A stretch of DNA of 64,000 nucleotides from Paractinoplanes lichenicola (GTDB taxonomy: Bacteria > Actinomycetota > Actinomycetes > Mycobacteriales > Micromonosporaceae): contig NZ_JAENHO010000002.1 in NCBI RefSeq assembly GCF_016785085.1, positions 186,001 to 250,000 of the forward strand, in the 5' to 3' direction. Each line of letters opens with the position of its first letter. Positions within the stretch are counted from its first letter, which is position 1. A program made the position numbers and the translations under genes. Of this stretch, positions 16,899-25,282 are shown in pieces. A model generated the notes under the pieces. That model had not been told where the DNA came from, did no database searches, and saw only the letters and a program-made list of their open reading frames with translations.

Positions 16899-16932
16899 AA
16901 AGGCCGCCCGGTCACCGGGCGGCCTTCGTTTT
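16899..16932 (+). terminator. Rho-independent terminator after the LPVTG gene
   Basis: AAGGCCGCCCGG and CCGGGCGGCCTT form a 12-bp GC-rich stem with a 3-4 nt loop, followed by CGTTTTTG. Confidence 0.9.
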
Positions 16933-16951
16933 TGTGTCTTTGGGCTTTTGG

Positions 16952-17060
16952 GCGTGACCACTCACTCAGGTCGCCCGGGTGGCTTTCGCGTTCTGGACGC
17001 GCCAGCGGCCAGCGAAAGACGCGCGGGTCCCCGCGGGAGCGACGGTCCGTACCCACCACC
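16952..17060. repeat. 109-bp structured dispersed repeat, copy 2
   Basis: Gap-free match to 10192-10300. The outer stem here is CGGGTGG with CCACCCCG and the inner stem CTTTCGC with GCGAAAG, so base changes relative to copy 1 keep the pairing. The right end continues CCGCCGGGACCTCTTGATCT, shared with the end of the array in copy 1. It fills the space between the terminator and the convergent dgt gene. Confidence 0.85.
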
Positions 17061-17082
17061 CCGCCGGGACCTCTTGATCTCT

Positions 17083-18528
17083 TTAAAGCACGAACGCATC
17101 GGTCCATAATTGTCGTGACTTGCCGGACAGCGCCTGCATCAAGCCCACCGCCTGGTTGTCGGTGAGGCCGGCCACGAAGTCGACCACCGCCCGGCCACGC
17201 GCCCGGTCCATGCGCTCGGGAGTGCCGTCGGGCAGCTCGGCCTCGGCCAGTTCGACCAGGTCACGAAGCCGGCTGGGGATGCGCTCCTCCTCGTCGGGGT
17301 CGATCAGCCAGGCCATCAGGGCCTCGACCAGCGACGCGACCAGGCGCCCCTGGCCCCGCTGATGCAGCGCGAGGTCGGGGCGGGCCAGCACGAACCTGTT
17401 CTGCACGAACTTGAGGATCTGCACCTCGTGCCACTGGGCTGTGGCGAGTTGCACATGGCCGGAGCGGATGGCCGGGTCGGCGATCGTCTCGACCGACTCC
17501 ACCAGGCGCCGCGTCCACGTGGCCGAGAACGCCGCGACCTGGGCCTCCGCCTCCAGCGAGCCGTCGAACGGGCGGGCCAGCAGGCCGTCGACCAGCTCGG
17601 CCCGCACGAGCTCGACGGCGGCCGCGAAGGCCTCGTCGTCGGCCATCCAGCCGTCCTTGCGGTGCAGCTGGCGGCGCAGCGACTCGATGGCGCCGCCGGC
17701 CCGGTTGAGATCCGTCCCGGTGCCCCAGCGCTGCCAGGCCATCAGCTCGGTGGCCACCGCGCCCTGCTGCAGCACGCCGACCCGGTGCACGTCCTCCAGG
17801 TCGTGGATCGCGTACGCGATGTCGTCGGCGGTGTCCATGACCGAGGCCTCGACGGTCTGCTGCCAGTCGGCGACCCGGCCTGCGAAGGGTGACCGGGCGG
17901 CCCGCATGTCGGCGGCCTCGGTCGAGTAGGCGCCGAACTTGATCGAGCCGCCGTCGGGGTCGTCGGGCGGCGGGGCGGCCCCACGCGGCGCCGGGTCGAG
18001 CAGGCGGGCCTCGCCGCGGCGGGTCCACGGATATTTCAGAATCGCGGCCCGTACGGCGTTGGTCAGGTTGAGCCCGATCGTGGCCTGCCCGCGGATCTCG
18101 GTGCTGGTGACGATCCGGTACGACTGGGCGTTGCCCTCGAAGCCGTCGCGCAGCTTGAGCCGCTGCCGGGCGACCCGGTCGAGCACGCGCTCGCCGAGGT
18201 GACCGAAGGGCGGGTGGCCGAGGTCGTGGGCCAGGGCGGCCGCCTCGACCACGTCGGGGTCGCAGCCGCCCAGCTTGTCGGCCAGGCCCTGGTCGACCCG
18301 CTCGGCGATGGCCCGGGCCACCTGCGCGACCTTGAGGCTGTGGGTCATCCGGTTGTGCACCAGCAGGCCGGCGCCCCCGGGACTGATCACCTGGGTGACG
18401 CCGGCGAGCCGGGCGAAGAAGGGGGACGCGACGATCCGGTCACGGTCGACGCGGAACGGGCTGGCGGCGAGGTCGCCGGGGGCGACCAGTTTGTCGCCGA
18501 AGAGGCGCTGAGCCCGAGGATCGTCCAT
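17083..18528 (-). CDS. dgt: Deoxynucleoside triphosphate triphosphohydrolase (dGTPase family)
   Basis: HD-domain enzyme that hydrolyses dNTPs to deoxynucleosides and triphosphate, here 481 residues. The metal ligands are in NRMTHSLKVAQVA (His), ALAHDLGHPPFGHLGE (HD pair plus downstream His) and MDTADDIAYAIHDLED (Asp). FEGNAQSYRI is the family substrate loop. An insertion rich in Pro/Asp/Gly (PAPRGAAPPPDDPDGG) lies near residue 185. It may balance the nucleotide pools fed by thyA/folA. Confidence 0.92.
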   Translation of the reverse strand: MDDPRAQRLFGDKLVAPGDLAASPFRVDRDRIVASPFFARLAGVTQVISPGGAGLLVHNRMTHSLKVAQVARAIAERVDQGLADKLGGCDPDVVEAAALAHDLGHPPFGHLGERVLDRVARQRLKLRDGFEGNAQSYRIVTSTEIRGQATIGLNLTNAVRAAILKYPWTRRGEARLLDPAPRGAAPPPDDPDGGSIKFGAYSTEAADMRAARSPFAGRVADWQQTVEASVMDTADDIAYAIHDLEDVHRVGVLQQGAVATELMAWQRWGTGTDLNRAGGAIESLRRQLHRKDGWMADDEAFAAAVELVRAELVDGLLARPFDGSLEAEAQVAAFSATWTRRLVESVETIADPAIRSGHVQLATAQWHEVQILKFVQNRFVLARPDLALHQRGQGRLVASLVEALMAWLIDPDEEERIPSRLRDLVELAEAELPDGTPERMDRARGRAVVDFVAGLTDNQAVGLMQALSGKSRQLWTDAFVL

Positions 18529-18538
18529 CCGCCCTACG

Positions 18539-19144
18539 CTACCGGGACTGCAGCGCGTCCAACGCGACGGACATGGCCGCGACCAGGCGACGGTCGACCC
18601 GCGGGTCGTGGATCGTCACGACGTAGCGGTCGCGCAGGCCCCACTTCTTGACCACCGAGAACACCGGGCGGTCGCCCAGCACGAAGTCGAAGTGGTAGGG
18701 CAGCCACGAGAGCGCCTCGACGAAGCGGCGCAGCACAGCGACCCACACGTTGGTCTCGCGGCCGATCATCTCGCCGAAGCCGGGCTGCTCGAGGTGCCAC
18801 GTGGAGCGGAGCAGCGACTCCTTGAAGTTCTTGCGGAACAGCCCGATCGGCGTGCCCTGGGCGTCGGTGATGTCGTACGTGGCGCCCAGGTCCATCACCT
18901 GACGGGCCTTGAAGCCGAGCACGGGGGTGCTCTTTGTGTCGTCGGTGTAGAGCGTGACCTGCTCCTTGAACGCCATGCGCTTCTGCTGCGCGAAGGCGAG
19001 GATGCCGGCCTCGCTGCCGTCGGGGGCGGCGGCGTGGATCTCGTATTGGTTGACCATCATGCGGATGCGCTGCCGCACGATGAGCTGCTGCTGGCTCTGA
19101 AGGATGTCGACGTTCACGGTCGAGGAGTGTGTCACAAAAGGCAT
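18539..19144 (-). CDS. LURP-one-related / scramblase-like protein
   Basis: A 201-residue protein of the tubby-like LURP-one/scramblase fold. Features include LIVRQRIRMMVNQYEIHA near the start, LAFAQQKRMAFKEQVTLYTDD, and repeated strand motifs PVLGFKARQVMDLGATYDI and PIGLFRKNFKESLLRSTW. The start may be ATG 19144 or GTG 19117; neither has a clear ribosome-binding site. Lipid or membrane-surface binding is inferred from the fold. It lies 10 bp downstream-side of dgt on the same strand. Confidence 0.8.
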   Translation of the reverse strand: MPFVTHSSTVNVDILQSQQQLIVRQRIRMMVNQYEIHAAAPDGSEAGILAFAQQKRMAFKEQVTLYTDDTKSTPVLGFKARQVMDLGATYDITDAQGTPIGLFRKNFKESLLRSTWHLEQPGFGEMIGRETNVWVAVLRRFVEALSWLPYHFDFVLGDRPVFSVVKKWGLRDRYVVTIHDPRVDRRLVAAMSVALDALQSR

Positions 19145-19184
19145 CCGGTGGCGGGACCGTTGCCCGGCCCGTCAGACTGGTCGA

Positions 19185-20288
19185 ATGGCGAAGCGAGGAC
19201 GTACGGGATCATTGATTGCGCTGGCCCTGGGTGCGGCGGCGGTGTGGGTGGCGCGTGACATCCCGCGCCAGATGGGTGCCAAGGCCCGCGGCGAGCGGCT
19301 GGCCCGCATGCAGGCCTCGCCCCAGTTCGCGGAGGGCAAGTTCCACAACACCGTGCCCGCCACGATGCTGGCCGCCTCGTCGATGCCCAAGATCTTCGCC
19401 GCCACCCTGCGCGACCGGGAGCGCCGCCACCCGCGCCTGCCGATCCCGCTGGTCACTCCGGCCCCCGGCGCCACGGCCGACGGCTTGCACGTCACGTGGT
19501 ACGGGCACTCGTCGGCGCTGGTCGAGATCGAGGGCAAGCGGGTGCTGCTCGACCCGGTGTGGAGCGAGCGGTGCTCACCGTCGCGGCTCTCCGGCCCCCG
19601 CCGCCTGCACGAGCCGCCGGTCGCGCTGCGCGACCTGCCCCCGCTCGACGCCGTGCTGATCTCGCACGACCACTACGACCACCTCGACATGGAGACCATT
19701 CAAAACCTGGTCGACCTGCAGGCCGCGCCGTTCCTGGTGCCGCTGGGCGTGGGCGCGCACCTCGAGCGCTGGGGCGTGCCGGCCACCCGCATCGTCGAGA
19801 TGGACTGGAACGACAAGCACAAGGTGGCCGGCATCGAGTTCATCTCGACCGCCGCCCGGCACTTCAGCGGTCGCGGGCTCGGCCGTGACGGCACGCTCTG
19901 GACGAGCTGGGTCATCAACGGGCCCACCCGCAAGGTCTTCTACTCGGGCGACACGGGCTACTTCCCCGGGTTCGCCGAGATCGGCGAGCAGCACGGCCCG
20001 TTCGACGTCTCGCTGGTGCAGGTGGGCGCGTACAGCGAGTCGTGGCCCGACATCCACATGTTCCCCGAGGACGGCGTGGCCACCACCGTCGACGTCGGCG
20101 CCGGGCTGATGATCCCGGTCCACTGGGCGACGTTCAACCTGGCCCTGCACGACTGGGCCGAGCCGGTCGAGCGCACCTGGAGCGAGGCCAAGGCCCGAGG
20201 CGTACGGCTGGCCGTGCCGCGGCCCGGCGAGCGCGTCGACGTCGACAACCCGCCCGCGGTGGACGGCTGGTGGCAGCAGATCGCGTAG
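19185..20288 (+). CDS. MBL-fold hydrolase (NAPE-PLD/UlaG-like)
   Basis: A 367-residue metallo-beta-lactamase-fold protein. An N-terminal hydrophobic segment (SLIALALGAAAVWVARDIP) could anchor it to the membrane. Metal ligands are visible in LISHDHYDHLD (HxHxDH), TAARHFSGRG, YSGDTGYFPGF and the late MIPVHWATFNLA. The order matches N-acyl-phosphatidylethanolamine phospholipase D-like proteins, so a lipid phosphodiester is a possible substrate; this is inference. CAGACT lies 6 nt before ATG 19185. The 3' end overlaps the next gene by 19 bp. Confidence 0.88.
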   Translation: MAKRGRTGSLIALALGAAAVWVARDIPRQMGAKARGERLARMQASPQFAEGKFHNTVPATMLAASSMPKIFAATLRDRERRHPRLPIPLVTPAPGATADGLHVTWYGHSSALVEIEGKRVLLDPVWSERCSPSRLSGPRRLHEPPVALRDLPPLDAVLISHDHYDHLDMETIQNLVDLQAAPFLVPLGVGAHLERWGVPATRIVEMDWNDKHKVAGIEFISTAARHFSGRGLGRDGTLWTSWVINGPTRKVFYSGDTGYFPGFAEIGEQHGPFDVSLVQVGAYSESWPDIHMFPEDGVATTVDVGAGLMIPVHWATFNLALHDWAEPVERTWSEAKARGVRLAVPRPGERVDVDNPPAVDGWWQQIA

Positions 20289-20842
20289 CGGCCGCGCTCC
20301 TGGTCCTCGGCAACGGGCTCGCCGCAGGTGAGCTGTCCCCCGGTTCGCTGGCCCGGGTGCGCGCGGCCGTCGCCCACCCGCCGGTCGAGCGGATCATCCT
20401 GGCCGGCGGCTGGGAGCAGGCCCGATCCGGCGCTCCCGAGCCGCCGGAAGGGTGCCGTGAGGGTGATCTGATGCGTCAGGTCGCCCTCGACGCGGGGGTC
20501 GACGCGGGGCTGCTGCGGATGGAGTGCCGGTCGCGCAGCACGCTGGAAAATCTGCTCAACGTGGTGGCGGACGGGCTGCTGGACGGGCTGTCGCTGGGCC
20601 CGTCGCGGCCGTTGGGTCTGGTCACGCACGCCTGGCACCTCCCCCGGGCGCGTTATCTGGCGCTCAAGGTGCTGGGGTTGCCGCCGCGGGCGCTGGTCGA
20701 CGTGCCGGTGCCCGGCCGTGGGTCCCTCGTGGAGCAGGGATTGTTCACGGCGTCGCGGCTTTGGTTCTTCGGCGTGAAAGATCCGGCTGTGCTGCTGCGG
20801 CGCGAGCGCCGGATGGTAACGATGCTGCGACGCGGGGTATAG
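20270..20842 (+). CDS. YdcF/DUF218 family protein
   Basis: About 190 residues with a DUF218 (SanA/ElyC/YdcF) core: LLVLGNGLAAGELSPGSLARV, RIILAGGWE, a SRSTLENLLN motif and LVTHAWHLPRARYLALKVL. These proteins are linked to envelope or lipid-carrier homeostasis in other bacteria, but no enzymatic activity is assigned here. GTG 20270, inside the end of the MBL gene, gives a start a few codons before the domain. It has no obvious membrane helix, unlike SanA or ElyC. Confidence 0.75.
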   Translation: MAADRVAAALLVLGNGLAAGELSPGSLARVRAAVAHPPVERIILAGGWEQARSGAPEPPEGCREGDLMRQVALDAGVDAGLLRMECRSRSTLENLLNVVADGLLDGLSLGPSRPLGLVTHAWHLPRARYLALKVLGLPPRALVDVPVPGRGSLVEQGLFTASRLWFFGVKDPAVLLRRERRMVTMLRRGV

Positions 20843-20850
20843 CTGCGCGC

Positions 20851-21495
20851 ATGGTGCTGCTGCTGCCGGTTTATCAACCGTCGCCCGACCGGCTCCGGGC
20901 CCTGGCCGCCGAGTTCGAGCAGGTCGTCGTGGTGGACGACGGGAGTTCCGAGCCCGTCTCCGTGCCCGGGTGCGTGGTGCTGCGGCATCCCGTCAACCGC
21001 GGCAAAGGGGCCGCCTTGAAAACCGGTTTCGCGTACGTGGCCCAGGCGTACCCGGGCGAGCCGGTGATCTGCGCCGACGCCGACGGGCAGCACTCGGCGG
21101 CGGACATCCGGCGGGTGCTGGCGGCCGTGGAAGCGACCGACCGGCTGGTGCTGGGCGTGCGCCGGGTGCGGCGGATGCCGGCCCGCAGCCGGATCGGGAA
21201 CGCGGTGACCCGGTCGGTGTTCCGGGCGGCGACCGGGCGGTGGGTGCGGGACACGCAGACGGGGCTGCGCGGGGTGCCGGGCGGGTTGCTGGAGTGGCTC
21301 GGCGAGGTGCCGGGGGAGCGGTTCGAATACGAGATGAACGTGCTGCTGCGGGCGGCTCGGGACGGGCATCCGATCGAGCAGGTGCCGGTGGAGACGACCT
21401 ATCTGGACGGGAACGCGTCCTCACACTTCGGGTCGGTGCGGGACGCTGTGCGGGTTTATCGGTCGTTGCTGCGGTTCGTCGTGCTCGATCGGTGA
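20851..21495 (+). CDS. Family 2 glycosyltransferase (soluble, DPM-like)
   Basis: A 214-residue GT-A protein without membrane helices. It has MVLLLPVYQPSPDRL at the start, VVVVDDGSSEPV, RHPVNRGKGAALKTGFAYV and CADADGQHSAADI (metal-binding DADGQ). The typical later motif TQTGLRGV also appears. TATAGC at 20838-20843 lies 7 nt before ATG 20851, overlapping the previous stop. The acceptor is unknown; a polyprenyl phosphate is plausible from the DADGQH motif. Confidence 0.85.
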   Translation: MVLLLPVYQPSPDRLRALAAEFEQVVVVDDGSSEPVSVPGCVVLRHPVNRGKGAALKTGFAYVAQAYPGEPVICADADGQHSAADIRRVLAAVEATDRLVLGVRRVRRMPARSRIGNAVTRSVFRAATGRWVRDTQTGLRGVPGGLLEWLGEVPGERFEYEMNVLLRAARDGHPIEQVPVETTYLDGNASSHFGSVRDAVRVYRSLLRFVVLDR

Positions 21496-21499
21496 GGGG

Positions 21500-21534
21500 C
21501 TGCGGCCGAACGCCGTTGTCCGACCGCAGTTTCC
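21500..21534 (+). terminator. Possible terminator after the GT2 gene
   Basis: CTGCGG (21500-21505) pairs with CCGCAG (21524-21529), with further complementarity inside, and TTTCCC follows. The T-run is short, so confidence is limited. Confidence 0.4.
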
Positions 21535-21550
21535 CGCCCTAGTTGATCAC

Positions 21551-21562
21551 TGTTCCTGAACA
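21551..21562. promoter_or_regulatory. Palindrome TGTTCCTGAACA
   Basis: Perfect 12-bp palindrome (TGTTC-CT-GAACA arms) in the gap between two converging units, directly before a GGGCCC...GGGGGCCCCC stretch resembling the dispersed 40-bp element. Function unknown. Confidence 0.3.
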
Positions 21563-21664
21563 GGGCCCACCCTTCCAAGGGGGCCCCCACCCTCGTCGCG
21601 GTCTGCCCCGGGTTGGCGGCATCGGCGAATGATGGCGCAGATCGCCGATGATCGCTTCGTGGCC

Positions 21665-21690
21665 TGTGGATAACCCCGGATTGTGGATAA
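21665..21690. other. Two direct TGTGGATAA boxes (DnaA-box-like)
   Basis: Perfect TGTGGATAA (complement TTATCCACA) at 21665-21673 and 21682-21690, 17 bp apart, in the gap before the small membrane protein gene. Confidence 0.4.
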
Positions 21691-21699
21691 CCGCCGGGG

Positions 21700-21936
21700 T
21701 CAGTTTCCGGCGTCGTAGGCTGCCGCGAACATGACAGCCAGGATCACGAGGAGGACGGTCATGAATTGCGCGGTGGGGACCCAGGCGTGGGGCTGGGTGT
21801 GACGGGCGGCCCGCCTCTGCCGCCGGGTGGCCCGCCAGGCGGACGGATTGTGACCGTGGCGGTAGCCGACGACGATGACGGTGGCCGCAGTCAGAACGGA
21901 TACGACGCCTACTGCGGAGCCCTGGTGGAACGTCAT
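21700..21936 (-). CDS. Small two-TM membrane protein (78 aa), unknown
   Basis: Two hydrophobic segments (AVGVVSVLTAATVIVVGY near the N-terminus and FMTVLLVILAVMFAAA near the C-terminus) flank a basic loop rich in Arg and His (AWRATRRQRRAARHTQ). AGGGGG lies 6 nt before ATG 21936. I do not recognise the family. The gene seems real from its ribosome-binding site and hydrophobicity pattern. Confidence 0.6.
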   Translation of the reverse strand: MTFHQGSAVGVVSVLTAATVIVVGYRHGHNPSAWRATRRQRRAARHTQPHAWVPTAQFMTVLLVILAVMFAAAYDAGN

Positions 21937-22142
21937 GGCGAACCCCCTGGAGATGCGTAGCGGTGCCGGATGGAAAGGCCAGTGTGGTGGCGGTCCGGCG
22001 GTGCAATCCAGGGGATATGCGGGCAGATACGGGCCTAAGGGGCGGTCGCCGGTCCTGGCGGGGACGAAGGCGGCTGTCGGCTATCCGACTGGCTCGGCCG
22101 CTCTCGTCGGTGGCTTCCCGGGCACGCCTTTGGCGTTCGACG

Positions 22143-23594
22143 TCACCGGCGATCCCGCCTTCCCCGAGAAGGCGGGGCGATGAGTGCCGGTTCCGGTGGG
22201 GCGATGAGTGCTGGTTCTCGTGGGGCGATGAGTGTCGGTTCCGGTGGGGCCGTGAGTGTCGGTGGCTGGCCGAGGGCTCGGTGCAGGCAGGGTAGGGCGA
22301 GGAACGGGGCGAGCGTGACGGCCAGGTAGAGAGCGCCCGCCGCGAGCAGGGCGGTGCGCAGGCCGGCGGCGTCGATCGAGAGGCCGCCCAGCAGGCCGCC
22401 GAGGGGGATGCCGGCGAAGGAGAGGGCGCCGATCGCGCCGAGGACGCGGCCGCGCAGGTGGGCGGGGATGCGTTCGTAGCCGACCGCCATCAGGATCGGG
22501 TTGAGGGTGGAAGCGGCCAGGCCGGCCCCGAACGCTACGGCCAGGACGAGCCACTGGTGGTCGGTGAGGGCGAGGGCGAAGAGCTTGGGGGAGCCGGCGA
22601 GCAGGGAGCAGATCGCGAACGTGGCGACGCGGGGGAGGCGTAAGGCCAGGACCGAGTAGGTGGCCGCGCCGAGTACGGCGCCCAGGCCGAAGACGCCGCC
22701 GATCCAGCCGAGCGCGGCGGGGCCGGCGCCGGTGTCGCGGACCCAGACGGGGAGGAAGACGGTCATGTAGGCCTGGTCGACGAGGTTGGTGACGAAGAGC
22801 ATCGCGGTCACGGCTATGACCAGGCGGTCTCGGCGGAGGAAGGCGAATCCGGCGGCCAGACCGGTCTGTCCGGCGTTGCTGGGCGGGGTGGCGGCTCTGG
22901 GCGGGGCGACGGTTGCCGGCGGGGCGACGGTCGCGGGCGCGGGCGGGGTGGCGGCTTCGGGCGGGGTGACGGGTCCGGATGGGGTGGCGGCTTCTGGCGG
23001 AGTGGCGGCTTCTGACGCGGCGGGGGCGGTGGGGACACGGACTGTGGCGGCCACGATGAGGGCGCAGAAGGCGAACGACGCCGCGTCGATGGTCAGGACC
23101 AGGGCGGGGCCGAGGGTGGTGACGAGGATGCCGCCGAGGGGGAGGCCGACCAGCAGGGCGGCGCGGGCGAAGCCCTCGACGAGGGCCGTGGCGCGGGCCA
23201 TGGGCGTACGGGAAGCCTCGATCACCTGGGGCAGGAGGGCGCGTTTGGCTACGTTGCCGCAGCCGCCGATCGTGCCGGCCAGCGCGACCGTGGTGACCAG
23301 GCGGGCGAAGGTCAGCTGGCCGGTCAGGTGGAGCAGCGGGATCAGGCCGACCACGAACGCGCTGGCGACGTCGGCGGTGATGGCGACGCGGCGTGGTCCG
23401 ATGTGGTCGACCAAGGCGCCGCCGACGATGCCGGCCAGCACGAACGGCAGCGTCTGGGCCAGGGCGACTATGCCGACCCGGGTGGCCGAGCCGGTCGTGA
23501 CCAGCACCAGCCAGGGGACGGCGACGGTCGCGATGTGACTGCCGGCCAGTGAGACCGCCTCGGCCGCGAGCAGGCCGGCCAAGGGGCGTTTCAT
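22143..23594 (-). CDS. MFS transporter with Pro/Ala-rich central loop and repetitive C-tail
   Basis: A 483-residue permease of the MFS/enterobactin-exporter-like group with about 11-12 membrane helices. LVDHIGPRRVAI is the loop 2-3 signature. An unusually long central loop (about residues 195-245) has PPEAATPP-type repeats, and the C-terminus has EPALIAPP repeats coded by a 24-bp tandem repeat. It starts in the stop of the ArsR-type gene (ATGA), so the regulator and exporter form one operon. Substrate unknown; drug or metabolite export is inferred from context. Confidence 0.85.
   Translation of the reverse strand: MKRPLAGLLAAEAVSLAGSHIATVAVPWLVLVTTGSATRVGIVALAQTLPFVLAGIVGGALVDHIGPRRVAITADVASAFVVGLIPLLHLTGQLTFARLVTTVALAGTIGGCGNVAKRALLPQVIEASRTPMARATALVEGFARAALLVGLPLGGILVTTLGPALVLTIDAASFAFCALIVAATVRVPTAPAASEAATPPEAATPSGPVTPPEAATPPAPATVAPPATVAPPRAATPPSNAGQTGLAAGFAFLRRDRLVIAVTAMLFVTNLVDQAYMTVFLPVWVRDTGAGPAALGWIGGVFGLGAVLGAATYSVLALRLPRVATFAICSLLAGSPKLFALALTDHQWLVLAVAFGAGLAASTLNPILMAVGYERIPAHLRGRVLGAIGALSFAGIPLGGLLGGLSIDAAGLRTALLAAGALYLAVTLAPFLALPCLHRALGQPPTLTAPPEPTLIAPREPALIAPPEPALIAPPSRGRRDRR
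22177..22262. repeat. 24-bp tandem repeat in the 3' end of the MFS gene
   Basis: GCGATGAGTG units start at 22177, 22201, 22225 and (degenerate) 22249. In the minus frame they code EPALIAPP octapeptides. Just downstream (22154-22176), a perfect 9-bp inverted repeat CCCGCCTTC/GAAGGCGGG lies within the last codons. Confidence 0.85.
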
Positions 23595-24148
23595 TCGGCG
23601 GGCCGGTCGAGCATGGGGAGGATCTGCCACTGGACGCTGACGCGGGTGGCGTCGGCGGGGGCCGCGGCGGCGTATTCGTCGACCAAGGCTTTGACGCGGG
23701 CCCGCAGCTCGACGGCCTGGGCGGCGGAGAGGCGGGGCTGCTCGGTGGCCAGGAAAAACGCGTCCTGCCACGGTTCCGGCAGGCTGGGGAGGTCGCCGAT
23801 GGTGGCCTCGACCCGCTGGAAGTCGGCCGCGGCGACGGCCCGCAGATAGCCCTCGGCCTGGTCGAAAGCCTCGCGGCTGGTGGCCGGGTCGAGGTCCGTA
23901 CGGGCGTGGGTCGCCTGCCACCAGCGCTCACGGCCGGTGCGGTCGCCGGCGTCCTCGACGAAGCCGTAGGCGGCCAGTTGGCGCAGGTGGTAGCTGGTGG
24001 CGCCGCTCGACTGGCCCAGCTGGCCGGCGAGTTTGCTGGCCGTCGAGGGGCCGTGCTCGCGCAGCAGGTTGAGCATTCGGACGCGGAGCGGGTGCGCCAG
24101 GCCGCGCAGCGTTCTCGGGTCCAGGCGGCTGCCCTCATCACTCTTCAT
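23591..24148 (-). CDS. ArsR-family transcriptional regulator (helix-turn-helix 20-like)
   Basis: A 185-residue winged-helix protein. The DNA-binding domain is in the first 80 residues (LRGLAHPLRVRMLNLLREHG, then STASKLAGQLGQSSGATSYH and HLRQLAAYGFVED). The C-terminal half is helical and likely dimerises or binds a ligand; no metal-binding Cys pair is seen. It overlaps the MFS gene by 4 bp. The 14-bp-periodic TTGCAAAGAT repeats directly upstream are the probable operator. Confidence 0.88.
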   Translation of the reverse strand: MKSDEGSRLDPRTLRGLAHPLRVRMLNLLREHGPSTASKLAGQLGQSSGATSYHLRQLAAYGFVEDAGDRTGRERWWQATHARTDLDPATSREAFDQAEGYLRAVAAADFQRVEATIGDLPSLPEPWQDAFFLATEQPRLSAAQAVELRARVKALVDEYAAAAPADATRVSVQWQILPMLDRPAE

Positions 24149-24150
24149 AC

Positions 24151-24184
24151 ATGCAAAGCTATCTTTGCAAAGTAATCTTTGCAA
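24151..24184. promoter_or_regulatory. Triple TTGCAAAGAT operator upstream of the ArsR-MFS operon
   Basis: On the minus strand: TTGCAAAGATTACT, TTGCAAAGATAGCT, then TTGCAT, spaced 14 bp, ending 3 bp before the ATG at 24148. The site is AT-rich against a high-GC background and must overlap the promoter, fitting autorepression. The following 24185-24339 gap is a purine-rich G-run sequence with no feature I can name. Confidence 0.6.
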
Positions 24185-24339
24185 CCCTGGCAATGAGGGG
24201 GTTGAAGTGCGGGTGAGGGCGGGCGAGGGGCGAGCCAGGCAGGTGGCGAGCAAGAAGCCGGGCACAACGCGGCGGCGGTGGGCGAGGAAGGGGTAGCGGC
24301 AAGCGGGGTCAGGAGAGGGCGGGCGGCGGCGAGTGGGGG

Positions 24340-25248
24340 TTAGGAGAGGGGGGAGGGCTTGCGGGGGACGCAGATTTTGGCGGCGCCGGGGGCGACCTTG
24401 GCGGAGAACGACTTTGTCTTGGTGCGGGCGCCGCCGTCGAGTTCGTATTCCATTTTGGATTGGAGTTTGACGTCGACGCGGCGAGCGCGGGTGGTGCGGA
24501 CGAAGGGGGAGCTGTCGCTGCGGCCGACGGCCATCGTGCCCAGGGCTCGGGCCCACTGCAGGGCGCCCTGGGCCGTGGCCACGCCGACGTCGAGCCAGCC
24601 GTCGTCGGGCTTGGCGTCGTCGAAGGCGCGGATGCCGCCGGTGATCGTGCCGACGTTGCCGATCAGGACGCAGCTGGCCTCGTCGTCGAACCACTTCGTG
24701 CCGTCGATTTTGATGGTTGCCGTGGCGGGGGCCTCGTTGACGTGGCGGACGCCGGCCCAGACGTAGGCGAGCTTGCCCAGGCGGTCCTTGAGGTTGCGGT
24801 CGGCGTCGCTGATCATCGCGCCGTCGAAGCCGACGCCTGCCATCACGCCGAAGTATTCGCCCTCGAAGCGGCCTAGGTCGATGCGGTGCGGCGTGCCGTG
24901 CAGGGCGATCTCGACGGCCTCGGGCAGGTCGGCCGGGATGCCCAGGTTGGTCGCCAGCAGGTTGCCGGTGCCGGCCGGGATGATGCCGACCGGGGTCTTG
25001 GCGCCCAGCCGGCCGACGACGTCGAGCGACCGCTGCACCATGCCGTCGCCGCCCCACACGATCAGGCGGTCGACTTTGGACTCGAGCGCCTTCTTCACCG
25101 CCGCCGGGGCCTTCTTGCTCTTCGGCACCTCGTGCCAGAGCAGGTCGTCGATGCCGGCGTCGGTCAGGCGGCGGCGCAACTCGTCCAGGCCGCCGCCCAA
25201 CGTCTTCTTCTGGTGCGCTACTACAGCGATCGTGCGGGGGGTTCGCAT
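24340..25248 (-). CDS. Diacylglycerol/lipid kinase family protein
   Basis: A 302-residue member of the DAG/sphingosine kinase catalytic family, ATP-dependent kinases of membrane lipids. It has VDRLIVWGGDGMVQRSLDVV (the GGDGT motif reads GGDGM here), VGIIPAGTGNLLATNLGIP, and the second-domain motifs GVMAGVGFDGAMI and IGNVGTITGGIRA. The GGDGM variant is worth noting but does occur in the family. The substrate could be diacylglycerol or another polyprenyl or mannosyl lipid. Confidence 0.9.
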   Translation of the reverse strand: MRTPRTIAVVAHQKKTLGGGLDELRRRLTDAGIDDLLWHEVPKSKKAPAAVKKALESKVDRLIVWGGDGMVQRSLDVVGRLGAKTPVGIIPAGTGNLLATNLGIPADLPEAVEIALHGTPHRIDLGRFEGEYFGVMAGVGFDGAMISDADRNLKDRLGKLAYVWAGVRHVNEAPATATIKIDGTKWFDDEASCVLIGNVGTITGGIRAFDDAKPDDGWLDVGVATAQGALQWARALGTMAVGRSDSSPFVRTTRARRVDVKLQSKMEYELDGGARTKTKSFSAKVAPGAAKICVPRKPSPLS

Positions 25249-25282
25249 GCGGTGCGAACTACCCGAAGCGCCGGATTCGTAA

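Noticed and set aside
22154..22176. Terminator for the MFS gene from the 9-bp inverted repeat
   Set aside because: The hairpin lies before the stop codon on the coding strand and is not followed by a T-run.
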